Positions 1 to 5,024 of a stretch of DNA of 5,024 nt are shown piece after piece. The DNA is from Pseudomonadota bacterium (GTDB lineage Bacteria > Desulfobacterota > Desulfobulbia > Desulfobulbales > SURF-16): contig JAUVQZ010000208.1 of assembly GCA_030597865.1 (NCBI GenBank), positions 1 to 5,024 of the forward strand. The letters run 5' to 3'. Every line of letters starts with the position of its first letter. The stretch's first letter is position 1. Made by a program: the position numbers and the translations under genes. The notes beneath the pieces were generated by a model, which saw only the letters and a list, made by a program, of their open reading frames with translations, had not been told where the DNA came from and did not search any database.

Positions 1-425
1 CCCTTGAGGGTATTGGCAAGGGCGGTAAAATTAACGGCAAAATCAGGCGGCTCAAGGCTGAAACCCTGCCAAGGCAGGCCTGCATAGTCACAGGCCAATC
101 GATAATCGGAATAGGTCGGATTGACAATAACGGCCTTTGTATAGCGACCCATGGCCGGCAGGTCATAGATAAAATCCGTGGTGCCATTGCCTGCCATAAC
201 CTGCCGGGGGCGGCAGCCGTTATGATCGGCAAACAGGGAGCAGATCGAACCGCTGGTCGCCTCGGGCAGATAACCGATCTGGTCAATCCCCTTTTCGAGA
301 ACCCCCCTGAGGCCCGGCACCATGCCAAGGGGGGAGAGATTGCTGCTCATGTCGATGAGTTCATCAACCTGCAGACCAAGCGAGCTTGCTGTTGCGATGA
401 TATTGCCGCCGTGTACAAATGCCAT
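1..425 (-). CDS. cobD: CobD-like threonine-phosphate decarboxylase / class I-II aminotransferase, N-terminal part (runs off left edge)
   Basis: This is the N-terminal 141 residues of a PLP-dependent fold-type I protein of the CobD/HisC-like group. CobD decarboxylates L-threonine-O-3-phosphate to (R)-1-amino-2-propanol phosphate, the linker of the cobalamin nucleotide loop, in the cytoplasm. Visible family landmarks are HGGN (5-8), NLSPLG (29-34, usually N-NPLG), LPEA (53-56), GNGTTDFIY (80-88) and NPTYSDY (102-108). The PLP-binding lysine and the small domain lie beyond the window, so activity cannot be judged. The start at 425 is 5 bp after the cobU stop, with a purine-rich AAAGGA stretch upstream inside the end of cobU. 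The tight spacing implies co-transcription with cobU, which supports a cobalamin role over histidinol-phosphate aminotransferase, the main alternative. The reading frame is open to the window edge. Confidence 0.85.
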   Translation of the reverse strand, partial: MAFVHGGNIIATASSLGLQVDELIDMSSNLSPLGMVPGLRGVLEKGIDQIGYLPEATSGSICSLFADHNGCRPRQVMAGNGTTDFIYDLPAMGRYTKAVIVNPTYSDYRLACDYAGLPWQGFSLEPPDFAVNFTALANTLK

Positions 426-430
426 GGGCC

Positions 431-967
431 TTACTCGTCCTTTAATATGATGGGAAGACCAGCAGCAATAAAAATTACCCGCTGGCTCACCTCTGCCACC
501 TGCTGATTAAGCCAGCCGGCCAGGTCGCGAAAGCGTCGCCCCAGGGCGGCATCGGGGACGATGCCCAGGCCAACCTCATTGGCAACCATCACCACTGTTG
601 CCGGACAGGCAGTGATGCCCTGAACAAATTTGTCGGCCTCCAGGTGAATATCATGGTCTGACAGGTCGGCAAGCAGGAGGTTGGTCAACCACAGGGTAAG
701 GCAATCAATGAGCACCACATCAAAATCATGCGGGGATGATAATATCCGGCCCAGATCCCTGGGTTCTTCAATGAGATGCCAGGAATCACCCCGCCGTTTT
801 TGTTGCATGTCGATCCGTTCACGGAGCTCAGGATCAGGGCCTTTGATCATGGTGGCCACATAGCAGGGCCGCCTGAAATGGCGGGCCACAAACTCTTCAG
901 CCAAACGGCTCTTGCCGCTCCGGCAGCCGCCGAGAAAAAGAACTGTCCCTGGTTGTTTTTCTGGCAT
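431..967 (-). CDS. cobU: Bifunctional adenosylcobinamide kinase / adenosylcobinamide-phosphate guanylyltransferase
   Basis: CobU/CobP phosphorylates adenosylcobinamide and then transfers GMP to give adenosylcobinamide-GDP, the activated corrin for lower-ligand attachment. The 178-residue length matches the family (about 180). Visible motifs are the P-loop GGCRSGKS (13-20, with Cys where Ala is usual), the Walker B-like VVLIDCLTLWLTNLL (84-98), ANEVGLGIVP (129-138) and RRFRDLAGWLNQ (144-155). The segment RIDMQQKRRGDSW (51-63) aligns with the family's RIxxHxxxR..W. The usual histidine, the guanylylated residue in characterised CobU, is Gln55 here (codon CAA). The kinase half looks intact, and the transferase half has lost its usual nucleophile or uses a variant. 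AGGGAG lies 4 nt before the ATG. The gene follows lolA by 93 bp and precedes the cobD-like gene by 5 bp, so the two cob genes form a pair. The family assignment is firm; the effect of Gln55 is inference. Confidence 0.95.
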   Translation of the reverse strand: MPEKQPGTVLFLGGCRSGKSRLAEEFVARHFRRPCYVATMIKGPDPELRERIDMQQKRRGDSWHLIEEPRDLGRILSSPHDFDVVLIDCLTLWLTNLLLADLSDHDIHLEADKFVQGITACPATVVMVANEVGLGIVPDAALGRRFRDLAGWLNQQVAEVSQRVIFIAAGLPIILKDE

Positions 968-990
968 GGATCTCCCTAAATTGTAAACAA

Positions 991-1021
991 GCCACGAGGT
1001 GGCATAAATGGTTCCCCGTGG
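991..1021 (-). other. Overlapping inverted repeats in the cobU leader
   Basis: The 93-bp gap between lolA and cobU contains GCCAC/GTGGC (991-995 with 999-1003, 3-nt loop). It also contains a longer alternative pairing, CCACG-A-GG with CC-C-CGTGG (992-999 with 1014-1021, one A/C mismatch). The two share bases and cannot form together. There is no uninterrupted T-run after either, so they are weak as terminators. The gap is too short for a full cobalamin riboswitch and I see no B12-box sequence. Structure and function are both unproven. Confidence 0.3.
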
Positions 1022-1060
1022 TGAATAATAAACTATTTTGGTTAGTTGCTATTGCAGAAA

Positions 1061-1726
1061 CTACTGAAGAATAATCTCTGTGCCCTGCGGGGGCACAAAG
1101 AGGAAAAAGGTGTCAGCAAACCTCTTATTAAGAACCATATTGGTAAACCTGATATCGGTGCGACTTTCCAGATGATCAACGAGACGAATACGCCGTAGAT
1201 CAAAACTGTCTGCGTCCACCCAGAGAAAGAGATGGTGTACCTGGGCATGGGATTTTTTGGGCGTTAGTTTCAGACAATAGCTGCCAGGCTCTGCCATTCT
1301 TTCCGAACCTGCCTCAATAAAAAAATCGGCGAGCAGATTGCCCTGGCCGGTGAAAAAGCGATAGGTAAGATCCTCGGCAAGATAGGCCGAGGCCTTGGAG
1401 ACGATGAGCTGCTTTTCCCGTTCAAGATAAAACGAAACCTCATCACCATCAGAGACCAGCACCTGACGATGTGGTTTCTGATAATCCCAGCGCAACTGCC
1501 CAGGCTTCTGGATCACCACCACACCACTGCCCTCCTGGACCCTGCCGTTTAAACCACTCAGGGTTGTCTGCTGCTCAAAGCCAGCCTCAATGGAGGTCAT
1601 GGTGTCATATTTCCTCTGAACCTTACGGGCAACGGTTTCAGGGTCAAGGCCATAGACCGGTTGGAGCAATCCTAAGCAGATAAGAAGAAATAAAGAAACT
1701 GCCACGCTGTTTTTCAAAGATATCAT
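1061..1726 (-). CDS. lolA: Outer-membrane lipoprotein carrier protein LolA
   Basis: LolA is the periplasmic chaperone that takes lipoproteins released by LolCDE and delivers them to the outer membrane. The 221-residue protein begins with a classic signal peptide: Lys5, a hydrophobic core over about 8-21, and a probable cleavage after V-Y-G (24-26). The mature part has LolA-family landmarks: an early helix with KYDTMTSIEAGFEQ (39-52), GSGVVVIQKPGQLRWDYQKP (66-85, the most diagnostic stretch), VSDGDEVSFY (91-100) and alternating beta-strand patterns to the C-terminus. The LolA/LolB fold is an open beta-barrel with a helical lid. The length is slightly above that of E. coli LolA (about 203 as precursor). 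The start codon overlaps the murI stop (ATGA), with only a weak Shine-Dalgarno upstream, so translation is probably coupled to murI. An unrelated role for a LolA-like protein is possible but less likely. Confidence 0.92.
   Translation of the reverse strand: MISLKNSVAVSLFLLICLGLLQPVYGLDPETVARKVQRKYDTMTSIEAGFEQQTTLSGLNGRVQEGSGVVVIQKPGQLRWDYQKPHRQVLVSDGDEVSFYLEREKQLIVSKASAYLAEDLTYRFFTGQGNLLADFFIEAGSERMAEPGSYCLKLTPKKSHAQVHHLFLWVDADSFDLRRIRLVDHLESRTDIRFTNMVLNKRFADTFFLFVPPQGTEIILQ
1723..1726 (-). other. ATGA stop/start overlap between murI and lolA
   Basis: The murI stop TGA and the lolA start ATG share bases as ATGA on the minus strand. The sequence just upstream of lolA has no strong Shine-Dalgarno. 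This arrangement normally means translational coupling by terminating ribosomes, so the two proteins are probably made from one transcript. Confidence 0.85.
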
Positions 1727-2514
1727 GTGTCAATCCGTACCAGTTCTAAATTCATCTCCCGGCCAAAAACACGGCTGGCCGTGCTCTGGGCGGCCTCGGT
1801 GATATCAGAGACATAATAATGGCGTTCTCCACCCAGTGCCAGGCCCTCGGCAAAAGATGGATTATCGGTCAGGAATTTCTTAAGGGCGTGGGCCACAGCC
1901 AGGGAAGAATCAATCACCTTGACCCGTCGACCCATGCGCGGTTTGATCATATGGCTGAGCAAGGGGTAATGGGTACAGCCGAGAACCAGGGTGTCAACGC
2001 CATGGGATCTTAAGGGATGGAGGTAGCGGCGGAGGATCATCTTGGTCTCCCTCTTGGCAAGCCAGCCCTCCTCCACCAGGGGAACCAACAAGGGACAGGA
2101 CTGGGAAAAAACCCTGGCCGAGGGGTTCAGGGTGCATATCTCCTGCTCATAGATATTGGAACTGATGGTGGCCCTGGTGCCAATGACGCCAATGCGCCCT
2201 GAAACGGAAGACTTTACAGCCTGGGCAACCGCCGGGCTGATAACCTCCATGATGGGCACGTCATACTCCTGCTGGAGGAGATGGCCGGCAACGCTGGCCG
2301 CCGTATTACAGGCGACGATAATAAGCTTGGCCCCCTTGGCAAGCAGAAAGTCGCAGTTTTGGCGGGCATACTGACTGATGGTGGATGGGCTCTTGGAACC
2401 ATAGGGTGTCCTGGCCACATCACCAAAATAGATGATAGATCGCTCCGGCAGCACCTCTTCAACAGCCCGGGCCACTGTCATGCCGCCAACACCCGAATCA
2501 AAAATCCCGATCAT
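1723..2514 (-). CDS. murI: Glutamate racemase
   Basis: MurI converts L-glutamate to D-glutamate for peptidoglycan precursor synthesis, in the cytoplasm and without a cofactor. The 263-residue length is normal. The N-terminal IGIFDSGVGGMTV (2-14) and YFGDVARTPYGSKS (29-42) are family signatures. The two catalytic cysteines sit in VACNTAAS (Cys69) and LGCTHYPLL (Cys180, followed by His182), with Asp6/Ser7 in the substrate pocket. The SPAV motif (93-96) and IGVIGTRATISS (108-119) are also typical. The start is fixed by the conserved MIGIFDSG; the ribosome-binding site is weak (GGGT about 7 nt upstream). The 3' end overlaps lolA by four bases. Upstream, the mucR terminator isolates this gene, so its promoter must lie in 2515-2620, although I found no strong consensus there. 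No residue anomalies were seen. Confidence 0.97.
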   Translation of the reverse strand: MIGIFDSGVGGMTVARAVEEVLPERSIIYFGDVARTPYGSKSPSTISQYARQNCDFLLAKGAKLIIVACNTAASVAGHLLQQEYDVPIMEVISPAVAQAVKSSVSGRIGVIGTRATISSNIYEQEICTLNPSARVFSQSCPLLVPLVEEGWLAKRETKMILRRYLHPLRSHGVDTLVLGCTHYPLLSHMIKPRMGRRVKVIDSSLAVAHALKKFLTDNPSFAEGLALGGERHYYVSDITEAAQSTASRVFGREMNLELVRIDT

Positions 2515-2619
2515 AACTGACCCGTAAAAAAAATAAATCGCATTTGATCACATAGAAGATGCGCCCAATCAAACTCCATAAACGCCATCTTTTTAACACA
2601 GAAAAAAAGTCCCTGCGCC
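2515..2619 (-). promoter_or_regulatory. Probable murI promoter region (no clear consensus)
   Basis: This 105-bp stretch lies between the mucR terminator and the murI start, so it should carry the promoter for murI-lolA. It holds a 6-bp inverted repeat TTTGAT/ATCAAA (2543-2548 and 2568-2573, 19-bp spacer) and a T-rich run just before the ribosome-binding site. On the minus strand the only -35-like element is TTGATT, with no good -10 at 16-18 bp. The assignment rests on position only. Confidence 0.3.
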
Positions 2620-2658
2620 AAAAAAATGGGGTGATCGGGTCGTGGACCCGATCACCCC
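2620..2658 (-). terminator. Strong intrinsic terminator after mucR
   Basis: A perfect 14-bp inverted repeat (GGGGTGATCGGGTC at 2628-2641, its complement at 2645-2658) with a 3-nt loop is followed on the minus strand by A and then seven Ts (2626-2620). It begins 23 bp past the mucR stop. The T-run lies on one side only, so it acts on minus-strand transcription. It separates mucR from murI. Confidence 0.93.
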
Positions 2659-2681
2659 AGAGATACTGTAATGCCAGAAAA

Positions 2682-3164
2682 TCAGCCCTTCTTGCGTGGT
2701 CGTGCGGCTTTCTTTTTAACGGTTTTACCCTTTCCCTTTCTCGCCTCAATGGCTTTGCGAAGGTTATCAGGAAGCCCACGGGCCTTACCCGCCTTCTTCC
2801 GCTTTTCGGAAAGTGCCTTGGCACACAGGGGCTGGCGCAACGGCAAACCATACTTCTGGCGATAGGAACGACCATCAAGGCCATGGGAGCGAAGATGTTT
2901 AGGAGAGAGCATCTTAAAAGACTCTCCGCACTCAAGGCATATAATCTTATTTTTTAGAATAGACTTACCCGGTGCAACATCAACAGTAGTCGTTGTTGCT
3001 TCAGCAGACTCGCCTGCTTCTGCCTGGGCCTCGACCGCTTGCAGGGATTGCAGTGAGTTAAAGGTACCGCTCAAGGCGGCAGCAACATCTTCGGTGGACA
3101 TTGAGGTGCCTTGACATTGTGATTTAACAATATCAGCAGCCATCTCCAAAAGTGATTTAGCCAT
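2682..3164 (-). CDS. Ros/MucR-family zinc-finger transcriptional regulator
   Basis: This 160-residue protein belongs to the ROS/MUCR family of prokaryotic zinc-finger DNA-binding proteins. The family regulates exopolysaccharide, motility, virulence or cell-cycle genes and often represses its own gene. The N-terminal part (1-42) resembles the family's oligomerisation region. An Ala/Glu/Thr-rich linker follows (43-66). The finger is CLECGESFKMLSPKHLRSHG (76-95), with ligands Cys76, Cys79, His90 and His94, then the typical YRQKYGLPLRQPL (101-113). The spacing is C-X2-C-X10-H-X3-H, slightly different from alphaproteobacterial Ros. The C-terminus (about 121-160) is very rich in Lys and Arg, an H1-like tail probably contacting DNA non-specifically. 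AAGGAG lies 5 nt before the ATG. A candidate promoter lies upstream and a strong terminator just downstream, so the gene is probably monocistronic. The targets are unknown. Confidence 0.93.
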   Translation of the reverse strand: MAKSLLEMAADIVKSQCQGTSMSTEDVAAALSGTFNSLQSLQAVEAQAEAGESAEATTTTVDVAPGKSILKNKIICLECGESFKMLSPKHLRSHGLDGRSYRQKYGLPLRQPLCAKALSEKRKKAGKARGLPDNLRKAIEARKGKGKTVKKKAARPRKKG

Positions 3165-3211
3165 AATTTCTCCTTAGTAACTTCTCTATACTCGTTGTTG
3201 GAATATACTAC

Positions 3212-3228
3212 TCATTTACCAAAAATGA
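3212..3228. repeat. Short inverted repeat downstream of the mucR promoter, possible operator
   Basis: TCATTT and AAATGA are separated by 5 bp, in the predicted 5' leader of mucR and just past the proposed -10 box. Its position suits an operator, and Ros/MucR proteins commonly repress their own genes. A 6-bp AT-rich repeat can occur by chance, so this is a weak call. Confidence 0.25.
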
Positions 3229-3233
3229 ATATT

Positions 3234-3262
3234 ACCATAGCACTACAACTTGTTAATATCAA
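3234..3262 (-). promoter_or_regulatory. Candidate sigma-70 promoter of mucR
   Basis: On the minus strand TTGATA (3262-3257) and TATGGT (3239-3234) are separated by 17 bp. The -35 matches 5 of 6 consensus bases and the -10 matches 4 of 6. Transcription would start near 3227, leaving a leader of about 60 nt before the mucR ATG, with AAGGAG properly placed. This is a pattern match only. Confidence 0.4.
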
Positions 3263-3274
3263 ATTTTCACTACT

Positions 3275-3303
3275 GTTTTTATTTTTAAAATAAAAATAAA
3301 AAC
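3275..3303. repeat. Perfect AT-rich 13-bp inverted repeat upstream of mucR
   Basis: GTTTTTATTTTTA (3275-3287) and its exact complement (3291-3303) flank AAA. Apart from the outermost G-C pair every base is A or T. It lies just upstream of the candidate mucR -35 box. It lacks the GC-rich stem of a terminator. MucR and other H-NS-like proteins prefer AT-rich DNA with T-A steps, so a binding or nucleation site for mucR autoregulation is a reasonable guess. Confidence 0.6.
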
Positions 3304-3471
3304 CTCATACAGCCCTTAACGACCATCGAAAATATTAAAATATGGCTGGCGAGAAATCCCTATCATATACAGCAGCGGACAAAGGAATCATACCTTCTAA
3401 GAAGGGAGAGAAAACAGCAGTATAATTTTAAAGAGACTTAAGAATCAAGAAAGGGGAGAAAGAAAAGGTTA

Positions 3472-4392
3472 TCAATCTTTACCACAACGACGATCTACCA
3501 CATAATTAGACCCTTCCTTCTGCTTAACATAATGTTTCAGCTGAGATGCGGCATTGGCGACTTCTGCAGAATGGCTGAACGTATGATTACCAGTGGGAAT
3601 GACGGCAATGGAAAGACTGAGCAGTTCAAATGTTGTTTCCCTTCCCTGACGATCTTTTTCAACATAACAACCTGCCTCAATGTCCTCTTTTGAAAGGAAC
3701 ATATTACGAACGACCTCAAAATGAGCAAGTACACGTGTACAGGTTTCATCAATCAGGTCTTTTGGAACAATAAACAAGAAGTCATCACCACCGACATGGC
3801 CCACAAAACTCGTATGCCGGGCCAACTCCTCCATAACATTTACAATAATTCTGGCCACCATAAGGATGACATCATCGCCCTGGGAGAAACCGTAGCGATC
3901 ATTATATGGTTTAAAATTATCAATATCCACATAACAGACGCCAGAGCTCTCTTCCGACTCGATACTCTTCTGGATAGCCCGGAGAATGGAGGTATTGCCG
4001 GGAAGACGACTCAAAGGGTTATTATCAAAGACCCTGCCCATCCGTGCCTCGGCAAGACGAATCCGGGCCAAGAGATTATCTGAATCCACCGGCCTCACGA
4101 GTATATCATCAACCGCATACCCATCCCAGTCCAGGGTGCTGAGCTCTTGGGCCTCGATAACCAACAGGATGGGCATATTGGTCTTCTGCAAGCAGGCCTT
4201 GGCCGCATTAAGAAGATCCATACAGCCGGGAAGATTCTTACCAAGGATGAGCATATCTGGCGGATCTTCCAAGACAACGGCAATGGCAGCCTGGGAGGAG
4301 GCGTGACTAAGGATCTGATAGCCACTGGCCTTCAAGATGAGACTCGACTCTTCGGTGACCAGGACATCACCGGCAAAAAGAAGACGGGCCAT
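3472..4392 (-). CDS. Pseudo-receiver plus GGDEF (GGDDF variant) protein, probable cyclic-di-GMP signalling
   Basis: This 306-residue cytoplasmic protein has no membrane segment. Residues 1-118 resemble a response-regulator receiver, but the expected phospho-acceptor position in MLILGKNLPG (47-56) is Gly51 rather than Asp. The N-terminal acidic pair is reduced to one Asp (AGD, 7-9) and the conserved Lys is Arg100 (VRP). It is therefore unlikely to be controlled by Asp phosphorylation. Residues about 124-302 form a GGDEF domain: NPLSRLPGN (125-133), YVDIDNFKPYNDRYGFSQGDD (154-174, with metal ligand Asp156 and guanine-binding Asn164 and Asp173) and GHVGGDDFLFIV (198-209). The signature is GGDDF, with Asp204 where Glu is usual. 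The I-site position reads RHTS (192-195), lacking the Asp of RxxD, so product inhibition is probably absent. It may be a diguanylate cyclase or a GTP- or effector-binding sensor. AGGAG lies 10 nt before the ATG. It follows an HDOD gene on the same strand. Confidence 0.88.
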   Translation of the reverse strand: MARLLFAGDVLVTEESSLILKASGYQILSHASSQAAIAVVLEDPPDMLILGKNLPGCMDLLNAAKACLQKTNMPILLVIEAQELSTLDWDGYAVDDILVRPVDSDNLLARIRLAEARMGRVFDNNPLSRLPGNTSILRAIQKSIESEESSGVCYVDIDNFKPYNDRYGFSQGDDVILMVARIIVNVMEELARHTSFVGHVGGDDFLFIVPKDLIDETCTRVLAHFEVVRNMFLSKEDIEAGCYVEKDRQGRETTFELLSLSIAVIPTGNHTFSHSAEVANAASQLKHYVKQKEGSNYVVDRRCGKD

Positions 4393-4445
4393 AAACGAAA
4401 GACTCCTATTGAGTTTACCAAGCTATTGCAAAGGTAGAAGGCGGG

Positions 4446-4475
4446 AAAAAACAAAATGCGGCCATCTGAATGCCG
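4446..4475 (-). terminator. Possible weak intrinsic terminator after the HDOD gene
   Basis: On the minus strand a hairpin CGGCAT-TCAG-AT(G)GCCG (4475-4459, one bulged base, 4-nt loop) is followed by CATTTTGTTTTTT. It could end the HDOD transcript ahead of the GGDEF gene. The stem is short and imperfect, so readthrough is likely. Confidence 0.35.
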
Positions 4476-4541
4476 TTGAAATAAAAAATGGCGGGAAACT
4501 ACAGCCCAGGTGTGAAAATGGGCACCCCAAGGTCTCGCATA

Positions 4542-5024
4542 CTAACCCTGGTTAGGGTTCTCTAATTCAGCCTTGATATCAAGGCTGAAACCTTTCACAT
4601 CCCAGAGATTCTCTTCGACCTCCTCAAGAATCTCATCAAGATCCGTGGCAGAGAGGCCCAGCCCCTCCCAGGCGACCTTGCTTAGGGGGGGAACCCAGAT
4701 ATCGGCGCCATGGCCATAGCCGAGACCACGGATCAAGACGTCACTAAAATGGAGGATGGCGGAGGCAAGGGGCTCTTCCTTGGCATTTTTCGGCGCATGG
4801 TGGCAGGCAATGGGCTCAACAAGCTTCCTGGGCAGAAACCAGCTCTTGGCCAGCCAACCGCCGACCTCGGCATGATCAAGGCCGAGAACCATGCGTTCGG
4901 CCTCACACATGGAAATCTTTTTCATCTCCACCCTGTTGAGAATCTCATCATACTGTTCCGGCAACTCCATCTTCACCGCTACCTTGCCGATATCATGGAT
5001 GAGGCCAGCCGTACTGACCTCTTC
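4542..5024 (-). CDS. HDOD/HD-domain protein, C-terminal part (runs off right edge)
   Basis: The last 160 residues of a larger protein are visible; the frame is open to the window edge, so the true start lies outside. An internal GTG at 4976 is not the start, because the HD motif lies upstream of it. Counting from the edge, AGLIHDIGKVAV (6-17) is the HD motif. GLDHAEVGGWLAKSW (48-62), ACHHAPK (73-79) and HFSDVLIRGLGYG (92-104) follow, as in HDOD domains. The residues His10-Asp11, His51, His75-His76 and Asp95 match the HD-superfamily metal-ligand order, which many HDOD proteins have lost. The C-terminus is acidic (DLDEILEEVEENL). HDOD proteins act in signalling, often beside receiver, GGDEF or EAL proteins. 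The next gene on the same strand encodes a pseudo-receiver-GGDEF protein. The true N-terminus might carry a receiver or other sensory domain. Confidence 0.85.
   Translation of the reverse strand, partial: EEVSTAGLIHDIGKVAVKMELPEQYDEILNRVEMKKISMCEAERMVLGLDHAEVGGWLAKSWFLPRKLVEPIACHHAPKNAKEEPLASAILHFSDVLIRGLGYGHGADIWVPPLSKVAWEGLGLSATDLDEILEEVEENLWDVKGFSLDIKAELENPNQG

Larger units (their letters stand above)
3165..3471. other. AT-rich 307-bp intergenic region between the GGDEF gene and mucR
   Basis: The part nearest mucR holds its ribosome-binding site, a candidate promoter and two AT-rich inverted repeats. The part from about 3304 to 3471 follows the stop of the GGDEF gene. It contains a small palindrome CCTTCT-A-AGAAGG (3393-3405) but no clear terminator and no convincing gene. 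I recognise no RNA family here. Confidence 0.7.

Noticed and set aside
222..506. A 94-codon plus-strand frame.
   Set aside because: It lies antisense to cobD and cobU, both strongly supported, and shows no family features.
968..1060. Cobalamin riboswitch ahead of cobU.
   Set aside because: The gap is only 93 bp and no B12-box-like sequence is visible; the known class is about twice as long.
2498..2957. Two long overlapping frames, one on each strand, across mucR (132 and 145 codons).
   Set aside because: They overlap the well-supported mucR frame and its terminator, have no recognisable motifs, and are rich in Arg, Leu and Cys as expected from antisense or out-of-frame reading.
3342..3425. 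A 27-codon plus-strand frame in the mucR upstream region (starts MAGEKSLSY).
   Set aside because: No Shine-Dalgarno precedes it, no promoter is evident, and a frame of this length is expected by chance.
4440..4498. Direct repeat GGCGGGAAA at 4440-4448 and 4490-4498, 50 bp apart.
   Set aside because: Only 9 bp with two copies and no flanking structure; probably chance, although a regulator site cannot be excluded.
4504..4523. Hairpin GCCCA/TGGGC downstream of the HDOD gene.
   Set aside because: The stem is 5 bp with a 10-nt loop and no T-run follows, so it is not a convincing terminator.
4542..4559. Telomere-like inverted repeat AACCCT/AGGGTT at the end of the HDOD gene.
   Set aside because: A single 6-bp pair overlapping the coding end and stop codon, with no T-run on the minus strand.

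Overview
The window is about 5 kb of compact bacterial chromosome in which every supported gene lies on the minus strand. Transcription therefore runs from position 5024 towards position 1. The gene content points to a Gram-negative bacterium: it has LolA, MurI, a Ros/MucR regulator, and GGDEF and HDOD signalling proteins. The MucR zinc finger and the LPEA-type CobD resemble those of sulfate-reducing Desulfobacterota (Desulfobulbales-like, for example a Desulfotalea relative). That placement is inferred from protein style and the moderate GC content, not from a database match.

In order of transcription: (1) 5024-4542 is the C-terminal part of an HDOD/HD-domain protein that keeps the HD metal-ligand pattern. 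(2) After a 149-bp gap, 4392-3472 encodes a pseudo-receiver plus GGDEF protein with a GGDDF active-site variant. (3) A 307-bp AT-rich intergenic region holds a likely promoter and an AT-rich perfect inverted repeat. (4) 3164-2682 is a Ros/MucR zinc-finger regulator, closed by a strong intrinsic terminator at 2658-2620. (5) 2514-1723 is murI (glutamate racemase), overlapping lolA (1726-1061) by an ATGA junction. (6) After a 93-bp gap come cobU (967-431) and a cobD-like gene (425 to the left edge), 5 bp apart.

The right half is regulatory: an HD/HDOD protein and a GGDEF protein that plausibly belong to one cyclic-di-GMP-related module, followed by MucR with its own promoter and terminator. The left half is housekeeping and cofactor metabolism. 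MurI supplies D-glutamate for peptidoglycan, LolA carries lipoproteins across the periplasm, and CobU and CobD act in assembly of the cobalamin lower (nucleotide) loop. No convincing terminator separates murI-lolA from cobU-cobD, so they may share a transcript.

I see no mobile element, CRISPR array, tRNA or rRNA, and no clearly new system. The best leads are residue-level departures: a GGDEF protein lacking the receiver phospho-acceptor and carrying GGDDF, and a CobU with Gln at the position of the family's guanylylated His. The AT-rich palindrome upstream of mucR is also worth a look.
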